A stretch of DNA of 64,000 nt from Geobacillus thermoleovorans (lineage in GTDB: Bacteria > Bacillota > Bacilli > Bacillales > Anoxybacillaceae). The notes below the pieces were generated by a model. That model saw only the letters and a program-made list of their open reading frames with translations, did no database searches and was not told the DNA's origin. Below, in pieces: positions 42,541-50,949 of this stretch. A program made the translations under genes and the position numbers. The stretch is from contig NZ_CP014335.1 of the NCBI RefSeq assembly GCF_001610955.1, positions 385,001 through 449,000 of the forward strand. The letters run 5' to 3'. Numbering within the stretch: the first letter of the stretch is position 1; every line of letters begins with the position of its first letter.

Positions 42541-45145
42541 AAGCGTCATATCACTTGAACGGTCAACGGAGGCAAAAAAAGCAGCCGCTTGTCCGCTCGA
42601 GGCGATCGTCAGCGAAGCGGCGAAGGTGATCGCTCCGCTTTGGCCGATTTCCGCGTTTATCGCCCGCCATCCGTGGATGGGGATGGAAAACAAGTCGTTT
42701 GTCGACGCGGCTGACCGACTGCAAGAAGCTTACGGCATCGACTTGTATCCGCCAATGGCCGTTTTTCATGCGGCGCTATCCAAAGGGGAGATTGACGTTT
42801 CCTTCATCGAGCGGCGTCTGCAACGATGGTTGGATGACGAGCCGCTTCCTGCGCCGCGCCATGAAGCGGAACGGCTATGCCGCGCCCTCCTTTGGAACGA
42901 TGCGGTGCCCGAAGAAGCGCTTCAGATGCCGAAACTGATCGAGTTGGCCGCCGCTATGCCGCTGCGCTCTGTTTCCATCCGCACGCGGTCTGTGCGCCTT
43001 GGTTTGGAAAAGCGGTTGGATCAACAAATGATCAAATGGTGCAAGCTGTTTTACGATCGGGGAGAGGCGGTGTGGGCGCTGCCGCATCGTGAACACGGCT
43101 TTTACGGGTCTTGGCGTCGTTTGGCGCCTCTTGATCCGTCCTTGTCCAAGGAGGAGCGGAAACGGCTTTTCGATTGGCCTCACCATCCAGAGGAGGCGCT
43201 GCAACGGGCGCTTGAGCAGCTCGGGGTGCAGGATGAGGAAGCCGTGGCCTATTTAGAAGCGCATTTATTAGCTCTGCCCGGCTGGGCGGGGATGATGGTC
43301 TGGCAATCGCGCCGTGCAGGTGACGAAATCGGCGGGCTGATCAACTACTTGGCCGTTCGTTTGTCGCTGGAGTGGGTGTTCACAGCGCCCCATCTGCCGC
43401 TGAAGGAGGAAGAAAACGAAGACGATCGTGCGGTTGGGCCGCTGTTGGCCGCCTGGATCCACTGGGGCGGCATGACGCTGGACGACTGGCGGCGCCTTCC
43501 GCTCGAAGACCGCCAAGCTCGTCTGGTGTTCGCCGATCGGTTCTGGCGAATTGGCCGCCGCCATCTTTGGCTTGAGGCGTGGGAAGATACGTATGAAGCG
43601 AAGCTGAAAGAAGCGGTTCTCACCCGTCAACCTGAGGAGCCAAAAGAGCAGGCGGCAGCGCAGCTATTGTTTTGCATTGATGTGCGCTCCGAGCCGTTCC
43701 GCCGTCATGTAGAGGCGGTCGGCCCGTTTGAAACGTACGGCTGCGCTGGCTTTTTCGGCTTGCCGATCCAAACGCGCGTGCTTGACAGCGATGACGCCCA
43801 TCCGTCTTGCCCGGCGATTGTGGCGCCGCGGCATGAAATCAACGAAACCGCTTCTCCCGAAACGGCGGCGCCGTACCGCCGGCGGCGCGATCTGTTCCGC
43901 TTTGTCGGCCGGACGTTTAAAAAAATCAAGCAGCATCTGCTGGCTGGTTTGCTGCTTCCGGAAATGAGCGGCCCGTGGCTTGGTTTGCATACGATCGCCC
44001 GCAGCGCAGCGCCGGCTTGGGCCGGGCAAGCCATTCATCAGGCGGAAATGTCGGCGCAACAAAAACCGAAGACGACGCTGTCGCTTGATTGCCAAGGGCA
44101 TGACGAAACGACTGGGCTGCCGATCGGGTTGACAAAAGAAGAGCAAGTGCAATACGTAAAACAGCTTCTCGTGAACATCGGCCTGACGTCCTCATTTGCC
44201 CCGCTTGTCGTCGTCTGCGGCCATGAGAGCGAGACGACAAATAACCCGTATGCGTCCGCGCTCGATTGCGGGGCGTGCGGCGGCGCGGCTGGGGCGTTCA
44301 ACGCCCGCGTATTCGCCGCGTTGGCCAACTTGCCGCACGTGCGGGATGGATTGGCGAAAGAGGGAATCGTCATCCCGGATGAGACAGTGTTCGTCGCCGC
44401 TGAACATATCACGACCGTTGACGAGTTGCGTTGGGTGGAAGTGCCGCCGTTGTCCGAAGCGGCTGAGGCGGCGTTTCGACAGCTGAAACAGGCGCTTGCC
44501 GGCGTCAGCCGCCAAGCCAATGCTGAGCGGATGGCGAAGCTGCCGCATGTCGGCGCCATGCCGCGCGATCCGGTTGCCGAAGCCCGACGCCGCGCCGTCG
44601 ACTGGAGTGAAATTCGTCCGGAGTGGGGATTGGCGGGGAACGCCGCTTTCCTGATTGGGCGGCGGGCGTTGACAAAGGGCGTTCATTTAGACGGCCGGGT
44701 GTTTTTGCACAGCTACGATTGGCGCGAAGATCCGACCGGTGAGGCGCTGGCCGGCATCATCGCTGGGCCGGCCACGGTTGGGCAGTGGATCAACTTGCAA
44801 TATTATGCTTCGACAGTGGCACCGAATTACTATGGAAGCGGCGACAAAACGACCCAGACGGTGACCGGCGGCATCGGCGTCATGCAAGGGAACGGAAGCG
44901 ACTTGCTAGCCGGCTTGCCGTGGCAGTCCGTCGCCGCATCTGACCGTGAGTGGTTCCACTCTCCGCTTCGGTTGCTCGTCATCATTGAAGCGCCGTTTTC
45001 CTATATCGAGCGGTTGCTCGATGAAAACAGCGAATTTCGGCGCAAAGTCCAAAACGGCTGGCTCCGTCTCGCCTCGATTGACCCAGACAGCGGGGCGTGG
45101 GTGAACTGGGAGGCAGGCCGTCTTGCGTCGGTACAGCAGCGCTAA
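42533..45145 (+). CDS. dabA: Inorganic-carbon transporter catalytic subunit DabA (MpsB, DUF2309)
   Basis: The 870-residue cytosolic subunit is a DUF2309 protein. It keeps the beta-carbonic-anhydrase-like zinc site: C381 and D383 in LLFCIDVRSEPFRRH, H564 in VVCGHESETTNNPYA and C579 in LDCGACGGAAGA. Coupled to DabB it is thought to hydrate CO2 vectorially and trap bicarbonate in the cell, supporting carboxylases at ambient CO2. AAGGAGGGG precedes the ATG, which overlaps the dabB stop. Length is usual for the family. Confidence 0.93.
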   Translation: MSRSVISLERSTEAKKAAACPLEAIVSEAAKVIAPLWPISAFIARHPWMGMENKSFVDAADRLQEAYGIDLYPPMAVFHAALSKGEIDVSFIERRLQRWLDDEPLPAPRHEAERLCRALLWNDAVPEEALQMPKLIELAAAMPLRSVSIRTRSVRLGLEKRLDQQMIKWCKLFYDRGEAVWALPHREHGFYGSWRRLAPLDPSLSKEERKRLFDWPHHPEEALQRALEQLGVQDEEAVAYLEAHLLALPGWAGMMVWQSRRAGDEIGGLINYLAVRLSLEWVFTAPHLPLKEEENEDDRAVGPLLAAWIHWGGMTLDDWRRLPLEDRQARLVFADRFWRIGRRHLWLEAWEDTYEAKLKEAVLTRQPEEPKEQAAAQLLFCIDVRSEPFRRHVEAVGPFETYGCAGFFGLPIQTRVLDSDDAHPSCPAIVAPRHEINETASPETAAPYRRRRDLFRFVGRTFKKIKQHLLAGLLLPEMSGPWLGLHTIARSAAPAWAGQAIHQAEMSAQQKPKTTLSLDCQGHDETTGLPIGLTKEEQVQYVKQLLVNIGLTSSFAPLVVVCGHESETTNNPYASALDCGACGGAAGAFNARVFAALANLPHVRDGLAKEGIVIPDETVFVAAEHITTVDELRWVEVPPLSEAAEAAFRQLKQALAGVSRQANAERMAKLPHVGAMPRDPVAEARRRAVDWSEIRPEWGLAGNAAFLIGRRALTKGVHLDGRVFLHSYDWREDPTGEALAGIIAGPATVGQWINLQYYASTVAPNYYGSGDKTTQTVTGGIGVMQGNGSDLLAGLPWQSVAASDREWFHSPLRLLVIIEAPFSYIERLLDENSEFRRKVQNGWLRLASIDPDSGAWVNWEAGRLASVQQR

Positions 45146-45157
45146 AAAGCAACGATA

Positions 45158-45192
45158 TGCCGCTTGCCGGGTTTGTCTGGCCGGCGGCTTTT
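45158..45192 (+). terminator. Intrinsic terminator after dabA
   Basis: GCCG and GCCGG pair with CCGGC and GGC around a loop of about ten bases, followed by TTTTTTT. Confidence 0.75.
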
Positions 45193-45296
45193 TTTCGTTG
45201 ACTGCCAAATGAGGCAGGGAAAATGGATGCACGCCGCGAAATAAGATAGCAGCTGGTATAACAGCAACAGGAAAGACGAGGAAAGAGGGAAAGCGG

Positions 45297-45614
45297 ATGA
45301 AAACGCAGTTTATCGCCGGTCATGCGCGGCTGCCGGCCGGAATGGCGGCGAAAAGCCTTTACGATACGCTGACGATCACAGCGGAAATTGATAAAAAATA
45401 CGGGGTGATCGTGGAGGCATCATGCACACTGGCTACTGAACATGGGCGCGATTACGTGGCCCGCCTGCTTCGCGGCCATTCGCTGCGCGATGGCATCGAC
45501 GGTCTGCTCGCCGAGCTTGACGAAGGGTATTTAGGGAAAGCCCATTCTGCTCTGTGCGCGGCGCTAAAAGATTTGTACAAACAATATTGCAAAATGGAGG
45601 AGAAAGAGCCATAA
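45297..45614 (+). CDS. DUF3870 family protein
   Basis: The 105-residue soluble protein matches DUF3870 (FIAGHARLPAGMAAKSLYDT, then KKYGVIVEASCTLATEHGRD). Members are often encoded near acyl-CoA dehydrogenases and CoA-transferases, as here, where it converges on such an operon. Function is unknown. AGAGGGAAAG precedes the ATG. A TATAAC box lies near 45256. Confidence 0.8.
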   Translation: MKTQFIAGHARLPAGMAAKSLYDTLTITAEIDKKYGVIVEASCTLATEHGRDYVARLLRGHSLRDGIDGLLAELDEGYLGKAHSALCAALKDLYKQYCKMEEKEP

Positions 45615-45615
45615 G

Positions 45616-45655
45616 CCGCTGCCCCTCATCGGTTGATGGGGGTCAGCGGCGTTTT
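45616..45655. terminator. Bidirectional terminator between DUF3870 and the acyl-CoA dehydrogenase
   Basis: CCGCTGCCCCTCATC pairs with GATGGGGGTCAGCGG, fifteen positions with one mismatch, around GGTT. GTTTTGG follows on the plus strand. Confidence 0.75.
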
Positions 45656-45698
45656 GGTGCGGGTCAGCGGCTTGGCCGCCCATGATTTCGTTGGTGAT

Positions 45699-46898
45699 TC
45701 AGTTTTCAGCCGGCCGCCATGCCGGCAGCGTTTTGCGCAGCGGTTTGTCTTGGCGGTAACCGAGCACATATTCGGCCTGCATGATCGTATGAATTTCCCG
45801 TGTTCCTTCGTAAATGACCGGCGCTTTCGAGTTGCGCAAGTAGCGCTCGACCGGGTATTCGTTCGAATAGCCGTAGGCGCCATGGATTTGCACGGCATCG
45901 TCGGCCGCCTGGTTCGCGTAGTCGCAGGCGATCCATTTGGCGAGCGATGTTTCTCTCGTGCAACGCCGGCCTTCGTTTTTGAGAAAGCCGACTTTGTAAA
46001 CGAGCAGGCGGCTGATTTGCAAACCAGCTTCCATGCGGGCGATCATTTGCTGGACGAGCTGATGGCGGCCGATTTCTTTGCCGAATGTTTTTCGTTCGTG
46101 GCAGTATTTCACGCTCGCCTCAAGACATGCCATAATGAGGCCGACCGCGCCGGCGGCGACGGTGAAGCGGCCGTTGTCAAGCGCTGACATGGCGATTTTG
46201 AATCCTTCGCCTTCTTCCCCGAGCAAGTTTTCTTTCGGGACGCGGACGTTGTCAAAAAACAGCTCGCCCGTATTGCCAGAGCGGATGCCAAGTTTCCCTT
46301 TAATCGGGCGCGACGAAAAGCCGGGCATCGTCCGTTCGACGATAAAGGCGGAAATGCCGCGGTGCTTTTTCGATTTGTCCGTATAGGCGAATACGAGAAA
46401 ATGGTCAGCGATGTCAGCGAGGGAAATCCATGTTTTTTGTCCGTTTAAAATGTAGTCATCTCCGTCGCGGACGGCTGTCGTCTGGATGGAAGCGACGTCT
46501 GAGCCGGCATTCGGTTCGGTCAGGCCGAATGCGCCGATTTTTTCCCCGCGCGCTTGTGGGACGAGATATTTTTGCTTTTGTTCTTCAGTTCCCCACTGAA
46601 GGAGCGTCAAACTGTTCAGCCCGGTGTGAACCGATACGGCGGTGCGAAACGCCGTATCGCCGCGTTCGAGCTCTTCGCAGACGATGGCAAGCGAGTTGTA
46701 ATCCATGCCCATGCCGCCATATTCTTCGGGAATGCAGACGCCCATTAAATTGAGCTCAGCGAGCCGCTTGAAAATGTTGCGGTCAAATTCGCCCCGCTCA
46801 TCCCATTCTTTGATATAAGGCATAATTTCTTTATCGACGAATTTGCGCACCGTTTGCCGCAGCATTTCCTGTTCGGGTGTAAAGTCGAAGTTCATCAT
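45699..46898 (-). CDS. Acyl-CoA dehydrogenase
   Basis: The 399-residue flavoprotein has the full family set: an N-terminal helical domain (FDFTPEQEMLRQTVRKFVDK), the FAD/substrate segment AFGLTEPNAGSD, WISLADIADHFLVFAYTD, and the C-terminal loop with the catalytic Glu in VIYEGTREIHTIMQ. It oxidises an acyl-CoA to the enoyl-CoA and passes electrons to ETF. AGGGGG lies nine bases before the ATG at 46898. It follows the CoA-transferase gene, so a non-standard acyl-CoA made by that enzyme is a likely substrate. Chain length cannot be read from sequence. Confidence 0.9.
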   Translation of the reverse strand: MMNFDFTPEQEMLRQTVRKFVDKEIMPYIKEWDERGEFDRNIFKRLAELNLMGVCIPEEYGGMGMDYNSLAIVCEELERGDTAFRTAVSVHTGLNSLTLLQWGTEEQKQKYLVPQARGEKIGAFGLTEPNAGSDVASIQTTAVRDGDDYILNGQKTWISLADIADHFLVFAYTDKSKKHRGISAFIVERTMPGFSSRPIKGKLGIRSGNTGELFFDNVRVPKENLLGEEGEGFKIAMSALDNGRFTVAAGAVGLIMACLEASVKYCHERKTFGKEIGRHQLVQQMIARMEAGLQISRLLVYKVGFLKNEGRRCTRETSLAKWIACDYANQAADDAVQIHGAYGYSNEYPVERYLRNSKAPVIYEGTREIHTIMQAEYVLGYRQDKPLRKTLPAWRPAEN

Positions 46899-47007
46899 CG
46901 TTTCCATCCCCCTATGCAACTGTTTGTTTTTCATGGTTTTTTCGTGTCAACGTTCGTTTCCCTTGTTTCAGCGGGCGCTGAAGCGGTTGAGGAGAACAAC
47001 GGTTTAT

Positions 47008-48192
47008 TCATTGGCTTTTGTCGTGCGGACCGTTTTCAGCGGCCGGTTTGCCTTGCCATCCAGCTTCGACCTCGCGGTTATGCTCGCCGGCCAGCGGGGG
47101 CGGCAGCCGATAAGACACCGCCGTGTCAGACAGTTTCAGTGGGCTGGCGACAAGCGTTAACGGACCGACGATTGGATGGTGCACCGTGACTGTCATCTCG
47201 CGCGCCGCCGTTTGCGGATGGCGGAACAGTTCATCGAGCGTCTGCACCGGTCCGCATGGAATGCCTTTCTCGGCGAGAAGGCGCTGCCACTCGGCCCGCG
47301 TCCGCCGCTTGATTTCCTCGTTCAGCCGCCGGTTTAGCTCTTCGCGATGGGCGACTCGGCCGGGATTGGTTTGAAAGCGCGGATCGGTTCCAAGCGAGTG
47401 ATCGGACAACAACGAGCAAAGCGCTTGAAATTGTCGGTCATTGCCGACGGCGATGACGATCGGACCGTCGCTTGCCATGTACGTTGAGTATGGCACGATG
47501 TTCGGGTGTTCATTGCCGAGCGGCTTCGGGACGTCGCCGGATAACAAATAATTGGCGGCGACATTGACAAGCGCACTCACGGCGCAGTCAAACAGTGCGA
47601 GATCAATTTTTTGCCCGCGCCCCGTTTTCTCGCGGGCCAAAAGCGCCGCTTCGATCGCGATGGCGGCATACAGGCCGGTGAACACATCCGTGACGGCGAC
47701 GCCGACTTTGAGCGGGCCGGTGTCCGCAGTGCCGTTAATGCTCATCCAGCCGCTCATTGCCTGAATGATATAGTCGTAGCCGGCTAATGGAGCGAGTGGT
47801 CCTGTCTCGCCAAACCCGGTGATGGAGCAGTAGATGAGACGTGGGTTGAGGCGTGACAACGATTCATAGCCAAGTTCCCACTGTTCCATCGTTCCGGTCT
47901 TAAAATTGTGAATGAGGACATCAGCTGTTTCGGCGAGGCGGCGAATCGTCTCTTGTCCTTCTGCCGATTTTAAATTGACGGTGATGCTTCGTTTGTTTCG
48001 ATTGACGGCGGTATAGTAAGCGCTCATGCCGTTTTGGAACGGCGGCCCCCAAAACCGGGTGTCATCCGACCCCCCGGGCGCTTCGACTTTGATGACATCA
48101 GCGCCTAAATCGCCTAAAATCATCGTCGCATACGGACCAGCCAACACGCGCGACAAGTCGAGCACGCGCACGCCATCGAGCGCTCCTGGCAT
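47008..48192 (-). CDS. CaiB/BaiF family III CoA-transferase
   Basis: The 394-residue protein starts GALDGVRVLDLSRVLAGPYA, the classic family III opening. It has FGETGPLAPLAGYDYIIQAM and the catalytic Asp in LALFDCAVSALVN. It moves CoA between carboxylic acids, for example from succinyl-CoA to glutarate or similar diacids in known relatives. AAAGGAGGG precedes the ATG at 48192. It is cotranscribed with the acyl-CoA dehydrogenase and lies behind a 240-base leader with a terminator. Confidence 0.9.
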   Translation of the reverse strand: MPGALDGVRVLDLSRVLAGPYATMILGDLGADVIKVEAPGGSDDTRFWGPPFQNGMSAYYTAVNRNKRSITVNLKSAEGQETIRRLAETADVLIHNFKTGTMEQWELGYESLSRLNPRLIYCSITGFGETGPLAPLAGYDYIIQAMSGWMSINGTADTGPLKVGVAVTDVFTGLYAAIAIEAALLAREKTGRGQKIDLALFDCAVSALVNVAANYLLSGDVPKPLGNEHPNIVPYSTYMASDGPIVIAVGNDRQFQALCSLLSDHSLGTDPRFQTNPGRVAHREELNRRLNEEIKRRTRAEWQRLLAEKGIPCGPVQTLDELFRHPQTAAREMTVTVHHPIVGPLTLVASPLKLSDTAVSYRLPPPLAGEHNREVEAGWQGKPAAENGPHDKSQ

Positions 48193-48433
48193 CGATTTCC
48201 CTCCTTTCTGTTTACATGCAAAAAGCCGGTTCCTATACAGCGTGCAAGATAGGAACCGGCTTGAACGGACTGAGAAGGCATTCCGGCGCGGAGATGCCGT
48301 CAGGCCGTACAGTTCTTTTTGTGGTCGATGCATAAAAGCTGCCAACGCTGCCTGTCAGGCAACGGGGCTATCGGACAGATGGCAGGGGCCGTCCGGTCTG
48401 CACAAGCGGCCAAGCTGGCAGGAGACGGCTTAT
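48193..48433 (-). ncRNA. Structured leader with attenuator upstream of the CoA-transferase
   Basis: Between the promoter and the gene lies a GC-rich leader with many short complementary arms, ending in a perfect 14-bp hairpin (AAGCCGGTTCCTAT and its complement, 48223-48262) followed by TTTTGC on the minus strand. The terminator sits right before the ribosome binding site. I tested it by eye against T-box, S-box, TPP and lysine patterns and found no match. Confidence 0.55.
48219..48262 (-). terminator. Attenuator hairpin in the CoA-transferase leader
   Basis: Perfect 14-base-pair arms with a 12-base loop and a short U-tract, about 27 bases before the start codon. A conditional terminator is the natural reading. 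Confidence 0.78.
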
Positions 48434-48439
48434 ACGTTT

Positions 48440-48468
48440 ATTATAGTGATTTGTTTGATAATTGTAAA
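48440..48468 (-). promoter_or_regulatory. Strong SigA-type promoter for the CoA-transferase operon
   Basis: Minus strand: TTTACA (complement of 48463-48468), a 17-base spacer and TATAAT (complement of 48440-48445). Confidence 0.8.
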
Positions 48469-48676
48469 TAGTCGAACAAGAAATTCGCCAGCGAAAGCCG
48501 GCTGGCGAGGAGAAGATGCACGTAGCCGCGTGAATAGCTCTTCGATACAAATGAATGAAAAGAAATCGATCGCGCGGTCGGACAATTTGGCATGAAAAGA
48601 GCGCAACATTCACCTAAATTTCTATATAATTGTAGAGAAAGGGGAATCGATGACGCAAAAAAGGAAGTGATGGTGC

Positions 48677-49507
48677 GTGTTCCATGTGTTAGTGACGACA
48701 GACGCCAATTATCTTCCGCCGCTGAGAGTCTTGATGCATTCGCTGTTTTGCAACAACCGGCGCCCGTTTACGTTTTACTTGCTTTACTCGCGCATTGCCG
48801 AGGAAGAGATTCAGGCGCTTGGCGAGTTTGTTCGCCGGCAGGGGCATGAGCTCGTGCCGATTTACGTTGATCCGCAACTGTTTCATGATGCGCCTGTTTT
48901 CCGCCACTATACGGTGGAGATGTATTACCGTCTGGCGGCGCATTTGTTTTTGCCGCCAGACGTCGACCGTGTCTTGTACCTTGATCCGGATATTGTGGCG
49001 ATCAACCCGATGGATGAGCTGTATGACATGGATTTCGAAGGGAACTTGTTCATTGCGGCTGAGCATACCCATTCGACGAAGGTGGCAAACTTGTTCAACA
49101 AGTTGCGGTTAAAAACGCCGAACGCGAAAGGGTATTTCAACACGGGTGTGATGATGATGAACATTGCGATGATGCGCGAACACGTTCGGCTTGCGGACAT
49201 TTACCAGTTCATTCGCGACAACCGGTTCAAGCTTGTTCTTCCTGACCAAGACGTGTTAAATGGGTTGTACTGGGACAAAATTAAACCGGTCGACTGCTAC
49301 CGCTACAACTACGACGCGCGCTATTATGACTTTTTGCAGCTTTTGCCCAACCCGAAACACGATTTAGCTTGGATTGAGGAAAACACCGTTTTTATCCATT
49401 ATTGCGGCAAGGAAAAACCGTGGAAAGACAATTACAAAGGGGAGTTGGGGCGGTTTTACAAACGGTACAGCCAAGTGTTGGAGCTCGAGGGCGAGGCGAC
49501 GGTGTAG
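48677..49507 (+). CDS. Family 8 glycosyltransferase
   Basis: The 276-residue protein is a GT-A fold transferase of family GT8. It has the DxD metal motif in RVLYLDPDIVAINP, the substrate loop AKGYFNTGVMMMN and the late metal-binding His in VFIHYCGKEKPWK. GT8 enzymes use UDP-sugars, often UDP-glucose or galactose, to build surface polysaccharide. The start is a GTG behind AAGGAAGTGATG. A TATAAT box lies near 48624. It stands alone, so the acceptor is unknown. Confidence 0.9.
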   Translation: MFHVLVTTDANYLPPLRVLMHSLFCNNRRPFTFYLLYSRIAEEEIQALGEFVRRQGHELVPIYVDPQLFHDAPVFRHYTVEMYYRLAAHLFLPPDVDRVLYLDPDIVAINPMDELYDMDFEGNLFIAAEHTHSTKVANLFNKLRLKTPNAKGYFNTGVMMMNIAMMREHVRLADIYQFIRDNRFKLVLPDQDVLNGLYWDKIKPVDCYRYNYDARYYDFLQLLPNPKHDLAWIEENTVFIHYCGKEKPWKDNYKGELGRFYKRYSQVLELEGEATV

Positions 49508-49616
49508 CGCGGCTTGAGAGACGCGTTTCACAAAGAAAGTCTCTCACTCCAAGCAAAGCGAAGTGGAAGCGGTTCACAGGAAAAAGGCGCCCCATCAAAG
49601 CGGGCGCCATGTTCGA

Positions 49617-49802
49617 TTACTGTTTGCGCTCTTGCCGGCGGATGCCGGCTGCCGCAGCGCGCGCCTGTGCTTCAAGGTCTTCATGGTCGGCAAATTCTGC
49701 CGAGTATTCCACATCGATGCCGTCAGATTTCAGCTGTTTCGGCACTTGCGGCAAAGTCGCCTTGTTTTTGTCGCGCGTCCGTTGTCCGCGAGAACGGCCC
49801 AT
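49617..49802 (-). CDS. yfhD: YfhD family small protein
   Basis: The 61-residue hydrophilic protein matches YfhD (GRSRGQRTRDKNKATLPQVP, then DVEYSAEFADHEDLEAQARA). GGGGG lies about eight bases before the ATG. The family is limited to spore-forming Bacillaceae and has no known function. It is followed, in Bacillus-like order, by yfhE and yfhF on the same strand. Confidence 0.8.
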   Translation of the reverse strand: MGRSRGQRTRDKNKATLPQVPKQLKSDGIDVEYSAEFADHEDLEAQARAAAAGIRRQERKQ

Positions 49803-49891
49803 CATCCATGCCCCCTATCCAAAAGTGTGAATCGTACGATTCAATCATTAGGATGGCATGGACGGCGCCAGCGTATAAATAGCAATCGTTT

Positions 49892-50020
49892 CTAGTGGCG
49901 CGCCTTTTTGGCCGTATAGCCGCCCGCTTGGTCCGCCATTTTAAAATCCCGGGCATAGCTTACTTCTTGGGCGCTTGTCAGCGTATGCTTCGATTTTTCG
50001 CGTTTTCGTTTTTCCGCCAT
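49892..50020 (-). CDS. yfhE: YfhE-like small protein
   Basis: This 42-residue basic protein (AEKRKREKSKHTLTSAQEVS, then YARDFKMADQAGGYTAKKA) has the YfhE pattern. GCGAGGGAAC precedes the ATG. It is too short for standard gene calls, but its context next to yfhD supports it. Confidence 0.68.
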   Translation of the reverse strand: MAEKRKREKSKHTLTSAQEVSYARDFKMADQAGGYTAKKARH

Positions 50021-50091
50021 CGCTTGTTCCCTCGCTTTGCATCAATATTCCTTTAGTTCCATTTTGCGCAAAACCAGCCGTTTTTATGCGT

Positions 50092-50127
50092 AAAAAAGAG
50101 GATGTCCGTTTGGACAGCCTCTTTTTG
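50092..50127. terminator. Terminator of the acetyltransferase gene
   Basis: AAAAAGAGG-A-TGTCC pairs with GGACA-G-CCTCTTTTT around GTTT. T-runs exist on both strands; on the minus strand it follows the GNAT gene. Confidence 0.8.
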
Positions 50128-50150
50128 CATCAGATGCGCTCTTGCGCGGC

Positions 50151-50705
50151 TTATGCCTCTTTGCGCTGTTCTTCATTGTGGGCAAAGGAAGGATGGCGCA
50201 TTGTATAGAGCGTGTAGTTGTCTTTTGTAATTTCGTACAAATTGTATACATCCGCGCCGATTTGCTCGAGCAACGCCCGCCGCGTTTCATTGGCCGGCGT
50301 GACGTACGGCAGTTTTTCCGCCGCTTTGATCGAGCGGACGTTGACTTTGCGAATGCGCAAAAACACGGTCTCGATCGACAGCTCATAAAACAGCTCATGG
50401 AAAAACGCTTCTTTGGCGCGCCGATTGTAACCGAGCCCGTGATACGGCTTGCCGAGCCACGTGCCTAAAAAGCCGGCGCCATCTTGGATATCAAAGAGGC
50501 TGATTGTGCCGATCGGGTTTCCCCATTCGTCTAAAATCGTGCGCGAAATCAATTCGCCGCGTTCTTCCGCCTCCATGAGCTGTTTTGTCATGAATAAAAA
50601 CTCTTCGTACGAGCTGGCTTTTTGGCGCACGAAAGGGAAGACGTCCGGATGCACCATCAGCTCGTACAGCGCATGGCAGTCTTGCAGCTCGCGTTTTTTC
50701 AACAT
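50151..50705 (-). CDS. GNAT family N-acetyltransferase
   Basis: The 184-residue protein has a GNAT fold of the RimJ/RimL type: the acceptor-binding start (LKKRELQDCHALYELMVHP), beta strand NPIGTISLFDIQ and the acetyl-CoA loop GTWLGKPYHGLGYNRRAKEA, followed by FLRIRKVNVRSIKAAEKL. The substrate, a protein N-terminus or small amine, is unknown. AAAGGAGGGA lies eight bases before the ATG at 50705. Immediately upstream is an unusual hairpin and tRNA-arm-like sequence. Confidence 0.85.
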   Translation of the reverse strand: MLKKRELQDCHALYELMVHPDVFPFVRQKASSYEEFLFMTKQLMEAEERGELISRTILDEWGNPIGTISLFDIQDGAGFLGTWLGKPYHGLGYNRRAKEAFFHELFYELSIETVFLRIRKVNVRSIKAAEKLPYVTPANETRRALLEQIGADVYNLYEITKDNYTLYTMRHPSFAHNEEQRKEA

Positions 50706-50744
50706 GGCCAATCCCTCCTTTGGATGCCGAGGGCAGCCTCCCAG

Positions 50745-50860
50745 CGGGAACCCACCCTCGAAATTTTTTTATTAAAACTTCATTAAAAAAATTTCGGGGT
50801 GGGAATCGAACCCACTAGGACCAGCGCGAGCGCTGGTGACGCACCATTTGCCTTCCCCTT
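50745..50860 (-). other. tRNA T-arm-like element and long A/T-rich inverted repeat
   Basis: Minus strand, 5 to 3: a CCAGCG-CTCG-CGCTGG hairpin, then GTGGG-TTCGATT-CCCAC, a perfect tRNA T-arm, then CCCGAAATTTTTTTA. That last part folds back on TAAAAAAATTTCGAGGGTGGG across a 12-base loop. No matching acceptor strand lies upstream, so it is not a normal tRNA. The A/T part would work as a strong terminator for a short RNA ending here. It sits just before the acetyltransferase gene. Confidence 0.5.
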
Positions 50861-50949
50861 GTTCCTGTCCGTATGCGATTATGACGACAACTAGCCTAAG
50901 GTCTCCTTTATCATACACGATCGGAGGAAAAAAGGGAATTGTTTTTTTG

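Noticed and set aside
42563..45323. Several long antisense frames over dabA
   Set aside because: They are shadows of a high-GC coding sequence; the plus-strand gene has motifs, start signal and operon context.
50790..50860. Calling a tRNA gene
   Set aside because: Only a T-arm and a variable-arm-like hairpin are present; no acceptor, D-arm or anticodon arm can be formed upstream.
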